64,000 nt of DNA from Mesorhizobium sp. CA8 (lineage in GTDB: Bacteria > Pseudomonadota > Alphaproteobacteria > Rhizobiales > Rhizobiaceae). The notes below the pieces were generated by a model. The model saw nothing but the letters and a program-made list of their open reading frames with translations, was not told the origin of the DNA and searched no databases. Each line of letters begins with the position of its first letter. Within the stretch, counting starts at the first letter, position 1. Of the stretch, positions 44,789 to 53,137 are shown piece after piece. The stretch covers positions 18,069 through 82,068 of the forward strand of contig NZ_JAIUHG010000030.1 of NCBI RefSeq assembly GCF_020164955.1, given 5' to 3'. Both the position numbers and the translations under genes were made by a program.

Positions 44789-46699
44789 GTGAGCAAGTCA
44801 GCTTTGCGTCGGCCCACAATCAAAGGATCTTCAACTCCCCTTGCGAAGCCAGCCTCGCGCGGCGCAGCCAAGTTCGCGCCGCCCGCGTTCCGCCCGGTCC
44901 AGCTTGCAAAACTGGTGGACACTGTTCCCGCCGGCGATCGCTGGATCCACGAAATGAAATACGATGGCTACCGCATTCTCGTCGCCGTGGGCGGCGTCGA
45001 GGCGCGCGCCTATACGCGCTCCGGCCTGGATTGGTCCGACCGCTTTCCGTCCATTTTGGCGGAAGCACGCGAGCTCAAGGCTGGCTCCGCTCTGATCGAC
45101 GGAGAGGCGGTTGTCATGGATACCGAGGGCCGATCCAGTTTCCAGGCGCTGCAGAACGCGTTGAAGGGCGCTCCCGCGAGCATCGATTTTTATGCCTTCG
45201 ACCTGCTCCAGCTCGACGGGGAAGATCTGACCAGGCTTCCGCTCCTGCAGCGCAAGGAGAAACTGGGGACGATCCTGCCGGCGAAGAGCCCCATCCTTCG
45301 CTACTCCGACCACATCCAGGGCCGCGGGGAAGAGTTGCTGAATCGCTTCTGCTACGCCGGCCTCGAGGGGGTTATCTCGAAGCTGGCGGATTCGCACTAT
45401 GTCGGCGCCCGCGATGGAAGCTGGTTGAAGATCAAGTGCATCAAGCGTCAGGAATTCGTGCTCGTCGGCTGGACGCCGTCAGACAAGGATCGCCCGTTTC
45501 GATCGCTGATCCTCGGCGTCCACGACGGCGGAAAGCTGCGCTATGCCGGCAAGGTCGGGACCGGTTTCGATGCCGCCGGGATGGCCCGGCTCATGAACAC
45601 CATGGCGCCGCTCGAGCAGAAGGCGGCAACGGTCGAGGCGCCGCGCGCGGAGGTCCGCGGCGCGCACTGGCTGCGTCCCAGGCTTGTCGCCGAGATCGCC
45701 TTCACCGAGATGACCAATGAAGGAACACTGCGCCATCCAAGCTATCTCGGCCTGCGCGAGGACAAGAAGCCGGAAGCGGTCGTGCTCGAGACGGAACACC
45801 GCACAGCCGCCCTGCCGCCGCCGGCGACAAACGCGGTCGCGATCAGCAATCGCGGCCGCGTGATCTACCCCGAATCCAACATCACCAAGGGACAGCTTGC
45901 CGATCATTATTCCGACGTTGCCGCGATCATGCTTCCCTGGGCCGCCAGCAGACCGATCAGCCTTGTCCGCTGCCCGCAGGGGCGCGCGAAGAAATGTTTT
46001 TTTCAGAAGCACGACGCCGGCAGCTTCGGCGACAAGGTCCATCACGTCGGGATCACCGAAAAGGACGGCCATGAGGAGCCGTACCTTTACGTCGACGATG
46101 CCGAGGGGCTTCTAACCTGTGTCCAGATGGGAACAATCGAGTTCCATGGATGGGGAGCGCGCATCGAAGACGTCGAGAAGGCGGACCGCCTTGTGTTCGA
46201 CCTCGACCCCGACGAGGGACTGGATTTCGAGGCCGTTCGCGCTGCCGCATTCCAGTTCCGGGATATACTGAGATCCATTGGGTTGATCACCTTCCCGATG
46301 CTGACGGGCGGCAAGGGCGTGCATGTCATCGCGCCGCTCACGCCGCGAGCTGAATGGCCTGAGGTGAAGGCCTTCGCCTCCGGGCTTGCTCAGGCGGTCG
46401 CGCAGAGCGACCCGGCCCACTTCACAGCCGTGTTGTCGAAGGCCAAACGCAAGGGGCGGATCTTCGTCGACTATCTGCGCAACCAGCGCGGCGCGACGGC
46501 AATCATGCCTTATAGCGCCAGGTCGCGGCCGGGCGCCCCGGTCGCAGCACCCGTCACCTGGGCGGAGATGAAGACAATCGATGCGCCCTCTCATTTCCAC
46601 GTCGGCGACGCGCCCGAGTTGAACAAGCGCGCCACATCGAAAGCCCTCGCGGGTTGGGGCCGGGCCGATCAGTTCCTGCCGGACCTCATGAAGCCATGA
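44789..46699 (+). CDS. ligD: LigD-type DNA ligase/polymerase lacking the phosphoesterase domain
   Basis: This 636-residue ATP-dependent ligase has an adenylation domain with the active-site Lys in HEMKYDGYRIL, motif GLEGVISKLADSHY, and an OB domain. These are followed by a primase-polymerase domain (GRVIYPESNITKGQLADHYS, the catalytic DLDPDEGLDF and GGKGVHVIAPLTPRA). The usual 3'-phosphoesterase module is missing both in front and between domains, so the layout is LIG-POL. LigD seals double-strand breaks with Ku; no ku gene is in this window. GTG 44789 is a best guess for the start (TTG 44771 is possible). It overlaps xthA by four bases. Confidence 0.9.
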   Translation: MSKSALRRPTIKGSSTPLAKPASRGAAKFAPPAFRPVQLAKLVDTVPAGDRWIHEMKYDGYRILVAVGGVEARAYTRSGLDWSDRFPSILAEARELKAGSALIDGEAVVMDTEGRSSFQALQNALKGAPASIDFYAFDLLQLDGEDLTRLPLLQRKEKLGTILPAKSPILRYSDHIQGRGEELLNRFCYAGLEGVISKLADSHYVGARDGSWLKIKCIKRQEFVLVGWTPSDKDRPFRSLILGVHDGGKLRYAGKVGTGFDAAGMARLMNTMAPLEQKAATVEAPRAEVRGAHWLRPRLVAEIAFTEMTNEGTLRHPSYLGLREDKKPEAVVLETEHRTAALPPPATNAVAISNRGRVIYPESNITKGQLADHYSDVAAIMLPWAASRPISLVRCPQGRAKKCFFQKHDAGSFGDKVHHVGITEKDGHEEPYLYVDDAEGLLTCVQMGTIEFHGWGARIEDVEKADRLVFDLDPDEGLDFEAVRAAAFQFRDILRSIGLITFPMLTGGKGVHVIAPLTPRAEWPEVKAFASGLAQAVAQSDPAHFTAVLSKAKRKGRIFVDYLRNQRGATAIMPYSARSRPGAPVAAPVTWAEMKTIDAPSHFHVGDAPELNKRATSKALAGWGRADQFLPDLMKP

Positions 46700-47499
46700 G
46701 GATCGCGACCTACAACGTCAACGGCGTCAACGGCCGCTTGTCGGTGCTGCTGCGCTGGCTAGAAGGGGCAGCGCCGGACATTGCCTGTCTCCAGGAACTC
46801 AAGGCGCCGCAGGAGAAGTTCCCGGAAGGGCCGATCCGCGACCTCGGCTATGACGTGGTCTGGCATGGCCAGAAAAGCTGGAACGGCGTCGCGATCCTGA
46901 GCCGGGTCGGCAACATCCACGAAACGCGGCGCAGCCTCCCCGGCGACCCCGACGACAGCCATAGCCGCTACATCGAAGCAGCAGTCAACGGCATCCTGAT
47001 CGGATGCCTTTATCTTCCCAATGGGAATCCAAGGCCCGGCCCGAAATTCGATTATAAGCTGCGTTGGTTCGACCGCCTCATCGACCACGCAGCCGAACTC
47101 GTCGCGTCCAAACAGCCGGTGGTGCTGGCAGGCGATTTCAACGTCATGCCGACCGAACTCGATGTCTACAAGCCGGAGCGCTGGCTGGACGATGCTCTGT
47201 TCGCGCCGGAGGCGCGCGCCGCCTACGCGACGCTGCTCAAACAAGGCTGGACCGACGCGCTGCGCGTGCGTCATCCCGGTGAGAAGATCTACACGTTCTG
47301 GGATTATTTCCGCAACGCCTTCGGCCGCAACGCAGGTCTGCGTATCGACCACCTTCTGCTGAGCCCGTCACTCAAGAAGCGGCTGATCGACGCCCAGGTC
47401 GACGTCGAGGTGCGCGGCTGGGAAAGGAGCAGTGATCACGCGCCGGTCTGGATCGATCTCTCTGAAAAGGCACTCCCTCGCGGCCGTTCGAAGGCCTAA
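46696..47499 (+). CDS. xthA: Exodeoxyribonuclease III
   Basis: This 267-residue protein is an ExoIII/APE1-type endonuclease-phosphatase. It shows RIATYNVNGVNGR, the metal-binding Glu in CLQELKAPQEKFP, the catalytic GDFNVMPTELDVYKP, the RIDHLLLSPS region and the terminal SDHAPVWIDL. It cleaves abasic sites and removes 3'-blocking groups. Coupling to ligD (ATGA) suggests joint use in end processing, where it could supply the 3'-clean-up activity that this LigD lacks (inference). Confidence 0.95.
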   Translation: MRIATYNVNGVNGRLSVLLRWLEGAAPDIACLQELKAPQEKFPEGPIRDLGYDVVWHGQKSWNGVAILSRVGNIHETRRSLPGDPDDSHSRYIEAAVNGILIGCLYLPNGNPRPGPKFDYKLRWFDRLIDHAAELVASKQPVVLAGDFNVMPTELDVYKPERWLDDALFAPEARAAYATLLKQGWTDALRVRHPGEKIYTFWDYFRNAFGRNAGLRIDHLLLSPSLKKRLIDAQVDVEVRGWERSSDHAPVWIDLSEKALPRGRSKA

Positions 47500-47617
47500 C
47501 GAACGAAGCAGCCCAGGGCGTTGGTTGCTCGCCAATGATGAAACCTTCCGCCGCATAGCTGCGGCGCCGACGGGCCTACCCCAAATCGCGACGGCATTCA
47601 GCAGCGCGCTCCTCGCA

Positions 47618-48208
47618 TCACCCGACCTGCTCCACGACCAGCGTCCCCGCCTGAAGCGGCTTGATCAGGGATTTGGCGGAGACCGAGGGATCAAGCCAGC
47701 TCGCCCAATCCTTGCGCTCCAGGATCACGATCTGCCGATCGTGATATGGGGCGATGTCCGGACCGGGTTCCATCGTGAGCATAGTGAACGCCTCCCCGAC
47801 ATCATTGGTCTCGCGCCAGATCCCGGCGATGCAGAAGATCGGCTCGTCGCGCTTGGTGAAGAGCCACTTGTCCTTGCGCTTCTTGCCCTTCTCTGTCGGC
47901 TCGGTGAATTCGTAAAAACCATCGGCTGGTATCAGGCAGCGGTTCGAGGCGAACTCGCGACCGTCCGAGCGGAAGTTGTAGACCGGCCTCTTGTTCGGTC
48001 CAGGCCAGCTCCACCGGCGCTGAACAAGATCACCCTCGCTGCTCGCGCCATCGACCGGGCGGATGATCGGCCCGATGTCGGTTATCTTGATGTCCTCGCG
48101 CGCCTGGATGTTCGGCGCTCCTTCACTGTAGCGTATCTTGATCTTGAGATCGGCGAAGTCCTCCACGATCGAGGCGACATCCACCATCAGCCGATAATCA
48201 TTGCACAT
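47618..48208 (-). CDS. SRAP-family (YedK/HMCES) abasic-site-crosslinking protein
   Basis: This 196-residue protein is an SOS-response-associated peptidase. The catalytic Cys2 is present (MCNDYR), with RPVYNFRSDGREF, NRCLIPADGFYEFTE, FCIAGIWRETND and APYHDRQIVIL following in family order. Members bind abasic sites in single-stranded DNA and form a covalent thiazolidine through Cys2. It is divergent from the SRAP-like/dinB unit, with the LexA box at 48246-48260 lying 38 bases upstream of its start, so it is probably SOS-regulated. Confidence 0.93.
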   Translation of the reverse strand: MCNDYRLMVDVASIVEDFADLKIKIRYSEGAPNIQAREDIKITDIGPIIRPVDGASSEGDLVQRRWSWPGPNKRPVYNFRSDGREFASNRCLIPADGFYEFTEPTEKGKKRKDKWLFTKRDEPIFCIAGIWRETNDVGEAFTMLTMEPGPDIAPYHDRQIVILERKDWASWLDPSVSAKSLIKPLQAGTLVVEQVG

Positions 48209-48245
48209 GTCTCACCTTAACTCTGCGGTATTGCGCGGCGGCTTC

Positions 48246-48260
48246 GTTCCTGTTATGTTC
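48246..48260. promoter_or_regulatory. LexA (SOS) box between divergent SRAP genes
   Basis: GTTC at 48246-48249 and 48257-48260 with a seven-base spacer match the alphaproteobacterial LexA operator exactly. It ends seven bases before the ATG at 48268 and lies 38 bases upstream of the ATG at 48208, so one operator can serve both directions. Confidence 0.88.
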
Positions 48261-48267
48261 TTTTGCT

Positions 48268-48773
48268 ATGAGCGCAACAGTTTTCGATTCCGACAGCCCG
48301 CTCGACGAACCCCGCGTCATCATAAGACGCTACGGCGGCGATGTTGAGATGCTCAAGCTGCCGTGGGGACTCCAACCGAAGGAACCAGGGGGGGCCCTTT
48401 CACTGTGGTGCGCGCGGAGGACCGATCGTTCCCGAGCCATCGCTGCCTCGTGCCGGCGTCTGAATTCCGGCACCGAAGTCAGGGGAAGAACTATAGCTTT
48501 CGCCTCGCCAATAGTGACTGGTTCTATTTCGCTGGCATCTGGCGGCCGGCGACGCGCGATTGGCCGGAAGCCTACGCAATCCTCACGATCCAGGCCAACG
48601 ACGACATCGCGCCTTACCATGATCGCCAGATGGCAGTGCTGCGCCGAGACCAGCGCTCGGCGTGGCTGGACATGACGCGTCCCGAACACGAAGTGCTCCG
48701 TCCCCTTCCTCGGGACAGTTTTCGGATTTCGCGTCTCCATCAGGGGCGCGCACAGGCTGAATTTGCGATCTGA
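48268..48773 (+). pseudogene. SRAP-like gene lacking Cys2, frameshifted at a G-run
   Basis: ATG 48268 opens a frame (MSATVFDSDSPLDEPRVII, VEMLKLPWGLQPKEPGG) that moves to a second frame at the run of seven Gs (48388-48394): FTVVRAEDRSFPSHRCLVPA, then WFYFAGIWRPATRDWPEAYA and IAPYHDRQMAVLRRD to a stop at 48773. One extra G would join them into a ~168-residue SRAP-family protein. The N-terminal Cys essential for abasic-site crosslinking is absent. It lies directly behind a LexA box and 56 bases before dinB, so it likely heads an SOS operon. Homopolymer slippage or sequencing error is likely. Confidence 0.75.
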
Positions 48774-48829
48774 GAGCTGTAGATCCGGTAGCACGAAGCA
48801 CATATCCTGGCGAAGTGCATTTCAGGCAT

Positions 48830-49915
48830 ATGGCCCCTGACCGCAGCGCCGACCAGCGCAAGATCATACATGTCGACATGGATGCGTTCTACGCGTCGGT
48901 CGAACAGCGCGACAATCCGGCCCTGCGCGGCAGGCCGCTTGCTGTTGGCGGTGCTGCTGCGCGCGGCGTGGTGGCTGCCGCAAGCTACGAGGCCCGCGCC
49001 TTCGGCGTTCGCTCCGCGATGCCTTCCGTCACGGCAAAGCGCAAATGCCCCGAGCTGGTCTTCGTGCCGCCCCGCTTCGACGTCTACCGGTCCGTCTCGG
49101 CCCAGATCCGCGAGGTGTTCGCCGAGCATACCGATCTCATCGAACCGCTCTCGCTCGACGAGGCTTATCTCGACGTGACGCAGAACAGGCTCAACATTTC
49201 GTCTGCCACGACGATCGCCGCGATGATCAGGGCTAAGATCGTGCTGGTGACCGGTCTCACCGCTTCCGCCGGCATCTCATACAACAAGTTCCTCGCCAAG
49301 ATGGCGTCCGACCAGAACAAGCCAAACGGCCAGTTCGTCATCACGCCCCGCCACGGCCCGGCCTTCGTGCAGACCTTGCCAGTCAAGAAATTTCATGGCG
49401 TGGGGCCCGCGACGGCCGCCAAGATGGAGGCGCTGGGCATTAAGACCGGCGCCGATCTCAAGGACCGCTCGCTTGCCTTCCTGCAGCAGCATTTCGGCAA
49501 GTCAGGACTCTGGTACTATCAGATCGCGCGCGCCATCGACGAACGCGCGGTCGAGCCGGATCGGCCGCGCAAATCGATCGGCGCCGAGGATACCTTCGCA
49601 GCCGACATCTTGGAGCTCGCTGCAGCAATCGCCGAACTTAGGCCGCTGATAGCCAAGGTCTGGGGACACTGTGAAGGCAAGGGCATCCGCGGCCGGACGA
49701 TCACGCTGAAGGTCAAATTTGCCGATTTCCAGCAGATCACGCGCAGTCGCACCGTGTCGGTGCCAATCGAGTTCTCTGACTTCGAACCTCTCGCAGCCGA
49801 TCTCCTGAGGTCGGTGTTTCCGGTACAGAAGGGAATCCGGCTGTTGGGCATCACGCTTTCATCGCTAAGCGATGTGTGGCCGCCGGAACAGCGGCAACTT
49901 CGGTTCGAACTTTAG
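48830..49915 (+). CDS. dinB: DinB, DNA polymerase IV
   Basis: This 361-residue Y-family translesion polymerase has active-site motifs intact: IIHVDMDAFYASVEQRDNP, SLDEAYLDV, and the helix-hairpin-helix VKKFHGVGPATAAKMEALG. The C-terminal little finger and a terminal LRFEL-type segment follow. It is a real catalytic enzyme, in contrast to ImuB. ATG 48830 matches the family start; GTG 48815 is an alternative. It is the second gene behind the LexA box at 48246 and completes a set of three polymerase-type proteins in this island. Confidence 0.95.
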   Translation: MAPDRSADQRKIIHVDMDAFYASVEQRDNPALRGRPLAVGGAAARGVVAAASYEARAFGVRSAMPSVTAKRKCPELVFVPPRFDVYRSVSAQIREVFAEHTDLIEPLSLDEAYLDVTQNRLNISSATTIAAMIRAKIVLVTGLTASAGISYNKFLAKMASDQNKPNGQFVITPRHGPAFVQTLPVKKFHGVGPATAAKMEALGIKTGADLKDRSLAFLQQHFGKSGLWYYQIARAIDERAVEPDRPRKSIGAEDTFAADILELAAAIAELRPLIAKVWGHCEGKGIRGRTITLKVKFADFQQITRSRTVSVPIEFSDFEPLAADLLRSVFPVQKGIRLLGITLSSLSDVWPPEQRQLRFEL

Positions 49916-50069
49916 GATGCCGCGCAAACGAAATCTGTCCCGGGTCTGCGCATCAACCCGCGTGGGGTCGATTTCGCGAGTTATCTGGAAGGTTTCGACG
50001 TCATGCTTGTCGGGGGCTTGGCCGTGCGAAGCAAAGGGGAAGGCACATGGCCACGTCCTCCGAAGGACA

Positions 50070-50999
50070 TCAGGCGGCCTCGCCTTCTTCTGCGGCGTCC
50101 GGCTGAAGGCCATGCAGGAAAGCCACGGCGCGCTGCGCATGGGCCGCGGCCGAGAAGATTGCGCGCTTGTCGTCGGCGAGGACTTTCAACCACGAGCCGA
50201 GATAACTCGCATGGTCCGGCCGGGGCTCGAGTTCGGGCGCGATACCAAGATCGGCGCAGAGGAAGCAGCTTCCGAGCTCGGCAATCAGTTCCTCGCGCGC
50301 TCGCTCGCTGCGATCCTTCGCGTAGCGGCTAAGGTCGCGCTTAACGCGATGCGGCGCCGACGTCCAATGGGTGACCTCGTGACTGAGCGTGGCAACGTAT
50401 GACGCGGCGTCCCGGAACGTCTGGAATGGCGGCATCTGGATGTGGTCCGTCACCGGGGCAAAGTAGGCGCGATCCCCGCCGTGCCGGATTACCGCCCCAG
50501 TATTGGCAAAGAAGCGGTCGGCATGCTCGATCCGGGCGATCGGATCGCGCACCGGCTCCGCCTGCCGTCGATAAAACTGGTCCGGCAGGCCATCGATTTG
50601 CGCAATGTTGAAAACGGAATACGCCTTGAGGAACGGGATCTCGCGGTCGATTTCCTCGCCCTGGTTGTCCGTCTCCGTCCTGGTGAAGCGGCTGGCGAAG
50701 ACCACCACAGAGCCGGTCTCGCCCTTGCGAACCCCGCCGCCAAGTTCCAGCGCCTGCTTGAATGTCATCCACATCGGGCTGGAAAAGCCGCGGGCGACAG
50801 CCTCCGACCAAAGCAGCAGCACATTCATGCCGTTATAGGGCAGACCATTATGCCTGAGCGGCCGGGTGACGCGGCCGGAGGCATTGCTCGATTGCCACGG
50901 CTGCATCCAAGGACGGATGCCCTTCTCCAGCTCGGCTACGATGCGGTCGGTGATGCGCGCATAGATATCGATGCGATCTGCATTTTCTTTCCTGGTCAT
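50070..50999 (-). CDS. ardC: ArdC-like antirestriction protein with zincin domain
   Basis: This 309-residue protein has the ArdC layout: an N-terminal ssDNA-binding domain (DIYARITDRIVAELEKGIRP, NGLPYNGMNVLLLW) and a C-terminal metallopeptidase domain with HEVTH at residues 207-211 and REELIAELGSCFLCADLGI. ArdC proteins travel with conjugative elements and protect incoming single-stranded DNA from host restriction. ATG 50999 is set by GGAGG ten bases upstream. It is the leftmost gene of the maintenance module, with a small gene upstream at 51275. Confidence 0.93.
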   Translation of the reverse strand: MTRKENADRIDIYARITDRIVAELEKGIRPWMQPWQSSNASGRVTRPLRHNGLPYNGMNVLLLWSEAVARGFSSPMWMTFKQALELGGGVRKGETGSVVVFASRFTRTETDNQGEEIDREIPFLKAYSVFNIAQIDGLPDQFYRRQAEPVRDPIARIEHADRFFANTGAVIRHGGDRAYFAPVTDHIQMPPFQTFRDAASYVATLSHEVTHWTSAPHRVKRDLSRYAKDRSERAREELIAELGSCFLCADLGIAPELEPRPDHASYLGSWLKVLADDKRAIFSAAAHAQRAVAFLHGLQPDAAEEGEAA

Positions 51000-51274
51000 T
51001 TCATGAACCTCCAGTTGGAGGCCGCGCCGATCGCGGCCCCGTGACGGGGTCCGCTTGGGCGGAGCAGGAAGGCCGGCCGCGCACCCGACCGGGGACCCGT
51101 CGCGGTTGCACGATGGGATGGTCATGGGCCGCAGCGACAGCGGAGGACGGCGAAGCCGTTGCGCTGACTGCCTGGCTCCGCCAGGACCTCGGGCCAGAAC
51201 GGGGCGCGAGCGGACGTCAGAAAACAGAAAGGCGGCGCTGGGCGCCGCCTGAATGCCGTGGAGATAAGGCCGGT

Positions 51275-51460
51275 TCAATGAACCGACCGGCCCCCGCTAT
51301 AGGGATCGTATTCGAAGAGGATTTCGACATCGGCGTTGTCGAGCTCAGAGGCGGGCATGACGCCAAATTCGTCGTCGACCTGGAAGAGGATAACCGGGAC
51401 CATGAGAGTGCGGGCGAGGGACCAGGCGGCCTTTTGGGCGAGTATGAGATCGTGGGACAT
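51275..51460 (-). CDS. Small element-associated hypothetical protein
   Basis: This 61-residue protein (SHDLILAQKAAWSLARTLM, then VPVILFQVDDEFGVMPASEL and an acidic end) is of a kind often found beside ardC in rhizobial elements. GGAG lies about ten bases before ATG 51460. It is compact and mixed alpha/beta. Function unknown. Confidence 0.6.
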   Translation of the reverse strand: MSHDLILAQKAAWSLARTLMVPVILFQVDDEFGVMPASELDNADVEILFEYDPYSGGRSVH

Positions 51461-52043
51461 CTAAGGGCTCCATCTTGGAGCGGGCCAATTCCCGCTGGAT
51501 GGCTCCGTCAGTGTGCGGAGGCGGGCGCGATCACCCGAAGGCGTCAGCCGAGCGGCCGCAGCGTGCTGGCGGACCCCTTGCGGGTTGATCGGGGAAGATC
51601 CGCAGCCGCACCAGGAAAGCCATCACGAGAGAGCGGGGATTGGGCCGTGAAGGAGCCCAGCGTGCCGATCGGGCCGAGGCTGGCGAAAGGAGCAGGCATC
51701 GGCGGCCCTCCCCTCAGCGTCGCGCGCCGGAAGCGACATCCGAACCCGGTGCAAAGTCGCGCACATGAAATCGCTAAAGCGAGAGATTGTCGTTGTCGAG
51801 TTGGTCGCCACGGGCGGAAAATTGGGAGACGATGCAGCCGTAGTTGCCCGAGCGCACCGGATCGCAGAGGTCGTCTCTCCTCGTGCGCCACGAGCGGCAC
51901 TCGCGACGTTCACTTGGCGATGATCGAACGCGTCATGTTTGGCCCATGAAAATCGGCTAGGCCCTTCGCAGTTGATGCGACGGACCGATGAGGCCGAACG
52001 TGCTCATGGAAGGAGGGCGGGACCGGAGCCCCGCCCTCGACGT
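51461..52043. other. Interval in the maintenance module, no confident gene
   Basis: The only candidate is a 52-residue plus-strand frame (51765-51923, MKSLKREIVVVELVATGGKL), with weak start context, running against the direction of the module. Otherwise nothing was recognised. Confidence 0.3.
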
Positions 52044-52631
52044 TCATCCGAGAGCTGCCATCTGCAGTTCGGCCGCCTTGCGGTCGACGGATTGGCCGGG
52101 GTTTTCGACTAGACGCTCGAAGGGCTTCCAGACCTCGCCTACAACCTGCTCGTAGGCGGCGATCGCCCCCTCCGCGGCCACGCGCAGCGCATGGGCCTGT
52201 AGTGCCATATCGGCGGCGAACTCACGCTTGCGCTGGGCAGCGCTGTCGAAGCCGACCGGTCCACCGACGTCTTCGTTCCGATCGTCGCAGGCCGACTTGG
52301 CCGTCGCGTCCCGTGCTTCGGAAACCGCCCGGCTGTAGAACTGGCCGGCCCCGTAGGCGGAGCCGACAAAGGCACCGACGACGCGTTGCAGGTGTATCTG
52401 CATGGCGCGTTCGCCCAGCCCCTCGTCGAGCGCCGCGGCCGTGTCCACGATGAGCTTTTCGTGCAAGTCGCGAATGCCGTCGCTGTCGAGCACCGGGAGG
52501 CCAAAACTCTCCGAGACGAGCGAGCACTGTGCGGCGTCGGGGCACACGAGGCGGACCATTTGGAAGGTAGTGCCCTTGCGCAACGGAGCGACGCGGGCGG
52601 TTGCGCGGGAATTGGCGGCTTTCTTGGTCAT
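52044..52631 (-). CDS. Conserved element-associated hypothetical protein
   Basis: This 195-residue, mainly helical protein starts MTKKAANSRATARVAPLRKG with AAAGGA nine bases upstream. It contains AMQIHLQRVVGAFVGSAYGA and a C-terminal AYEQVVGEVWKPFERLVENP. It lacks any named domain I recognise, but it sits in the usual place between ParB and ArdC in this type of element. Its 5' leader contains a hairpin motif also found before the parB-like gene. Confidence 0.55.
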   Translation of the reverse strand: MTKKAANSRATARVAPLRKGTTFQMVRLVCPDAAQCSLVSESFGLPVLDSDGIRDLHEKLIVDTAAALDEGLGERAMQIHLQRVVGAFVGSAYGAGQFYSRAVSEARDATAKSACDDRNEDVGGPVGFDSAAQRKREFAADMALQAHALRVAAEGAIAAYEQVVGEVWKPFERLVENPGQSVDRKAAELQMAALG

Positions 52632-53137
52632 TGGGATGTCCTTTCTTCTGGTTCTCGAGGCCAGGACCGGCTCCGTGCCGGCCCTTCATCGGGCGCGGAC
52701 CAAAGGAACCGGCGGAATGACGGGCGCTTCAGGGTCCCGGGCGGACCGAGACGAGCATGGAAGGTTTGCGGCCAAGCAGGGCTTTCTTCAGCCCTCGCGC
52801 GGGACGCAGGCCCGCTATGTCGAGACCGGACCGATCCGGCCGCCCCGCGGCGCGGAACGCGGCCTTGAAGCGCACGGCCGCCGGTTCAGGACCGCATGAA
52901 GCCCGAGTGAGGACCGGCACGGGCCTCGACTTCGACATTGGAACCGAAGGACAGGTGATCATGGCCACCTGCAGATTCATCGACCGGAGGTGGCTCGGCA
53001 TGCACACCACTGTCAACCCATGATGGCCTTGGGCCTACGCCGGAGCTACCGTTATCGGCAGCGCTCGCTGTCCCGGCCGTACACCTGCAGCCGCCAGGCG
53101 AACCTGGCGGCTGCAGAGCGATCAAAGGCGGTGAGGT
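52632..53137. other. Leader/intergenic region of the 52044-52631 gene
   Basis: No gene is seen. On the minus strand this is the 5' side of the helical-protein gene and contains the shared hairpin motif at 52770-52795. The right end follows the parB-like stop. Confidence 0.4.
52770..52795 (-). promoter_or_regulatory. Shared leader motif, copy A
   Basis: On the minus strand AGGGCT-GAAGAA-AGCCCT forms a 6-bp hairpin followed by GCTTGGCC. The same sequence, one base shorter in the loop, occurs at 54936-54960. Both copies lie about 130-140 bases upstream of a start codon (52631 and 54808). Confidence 0.5.
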
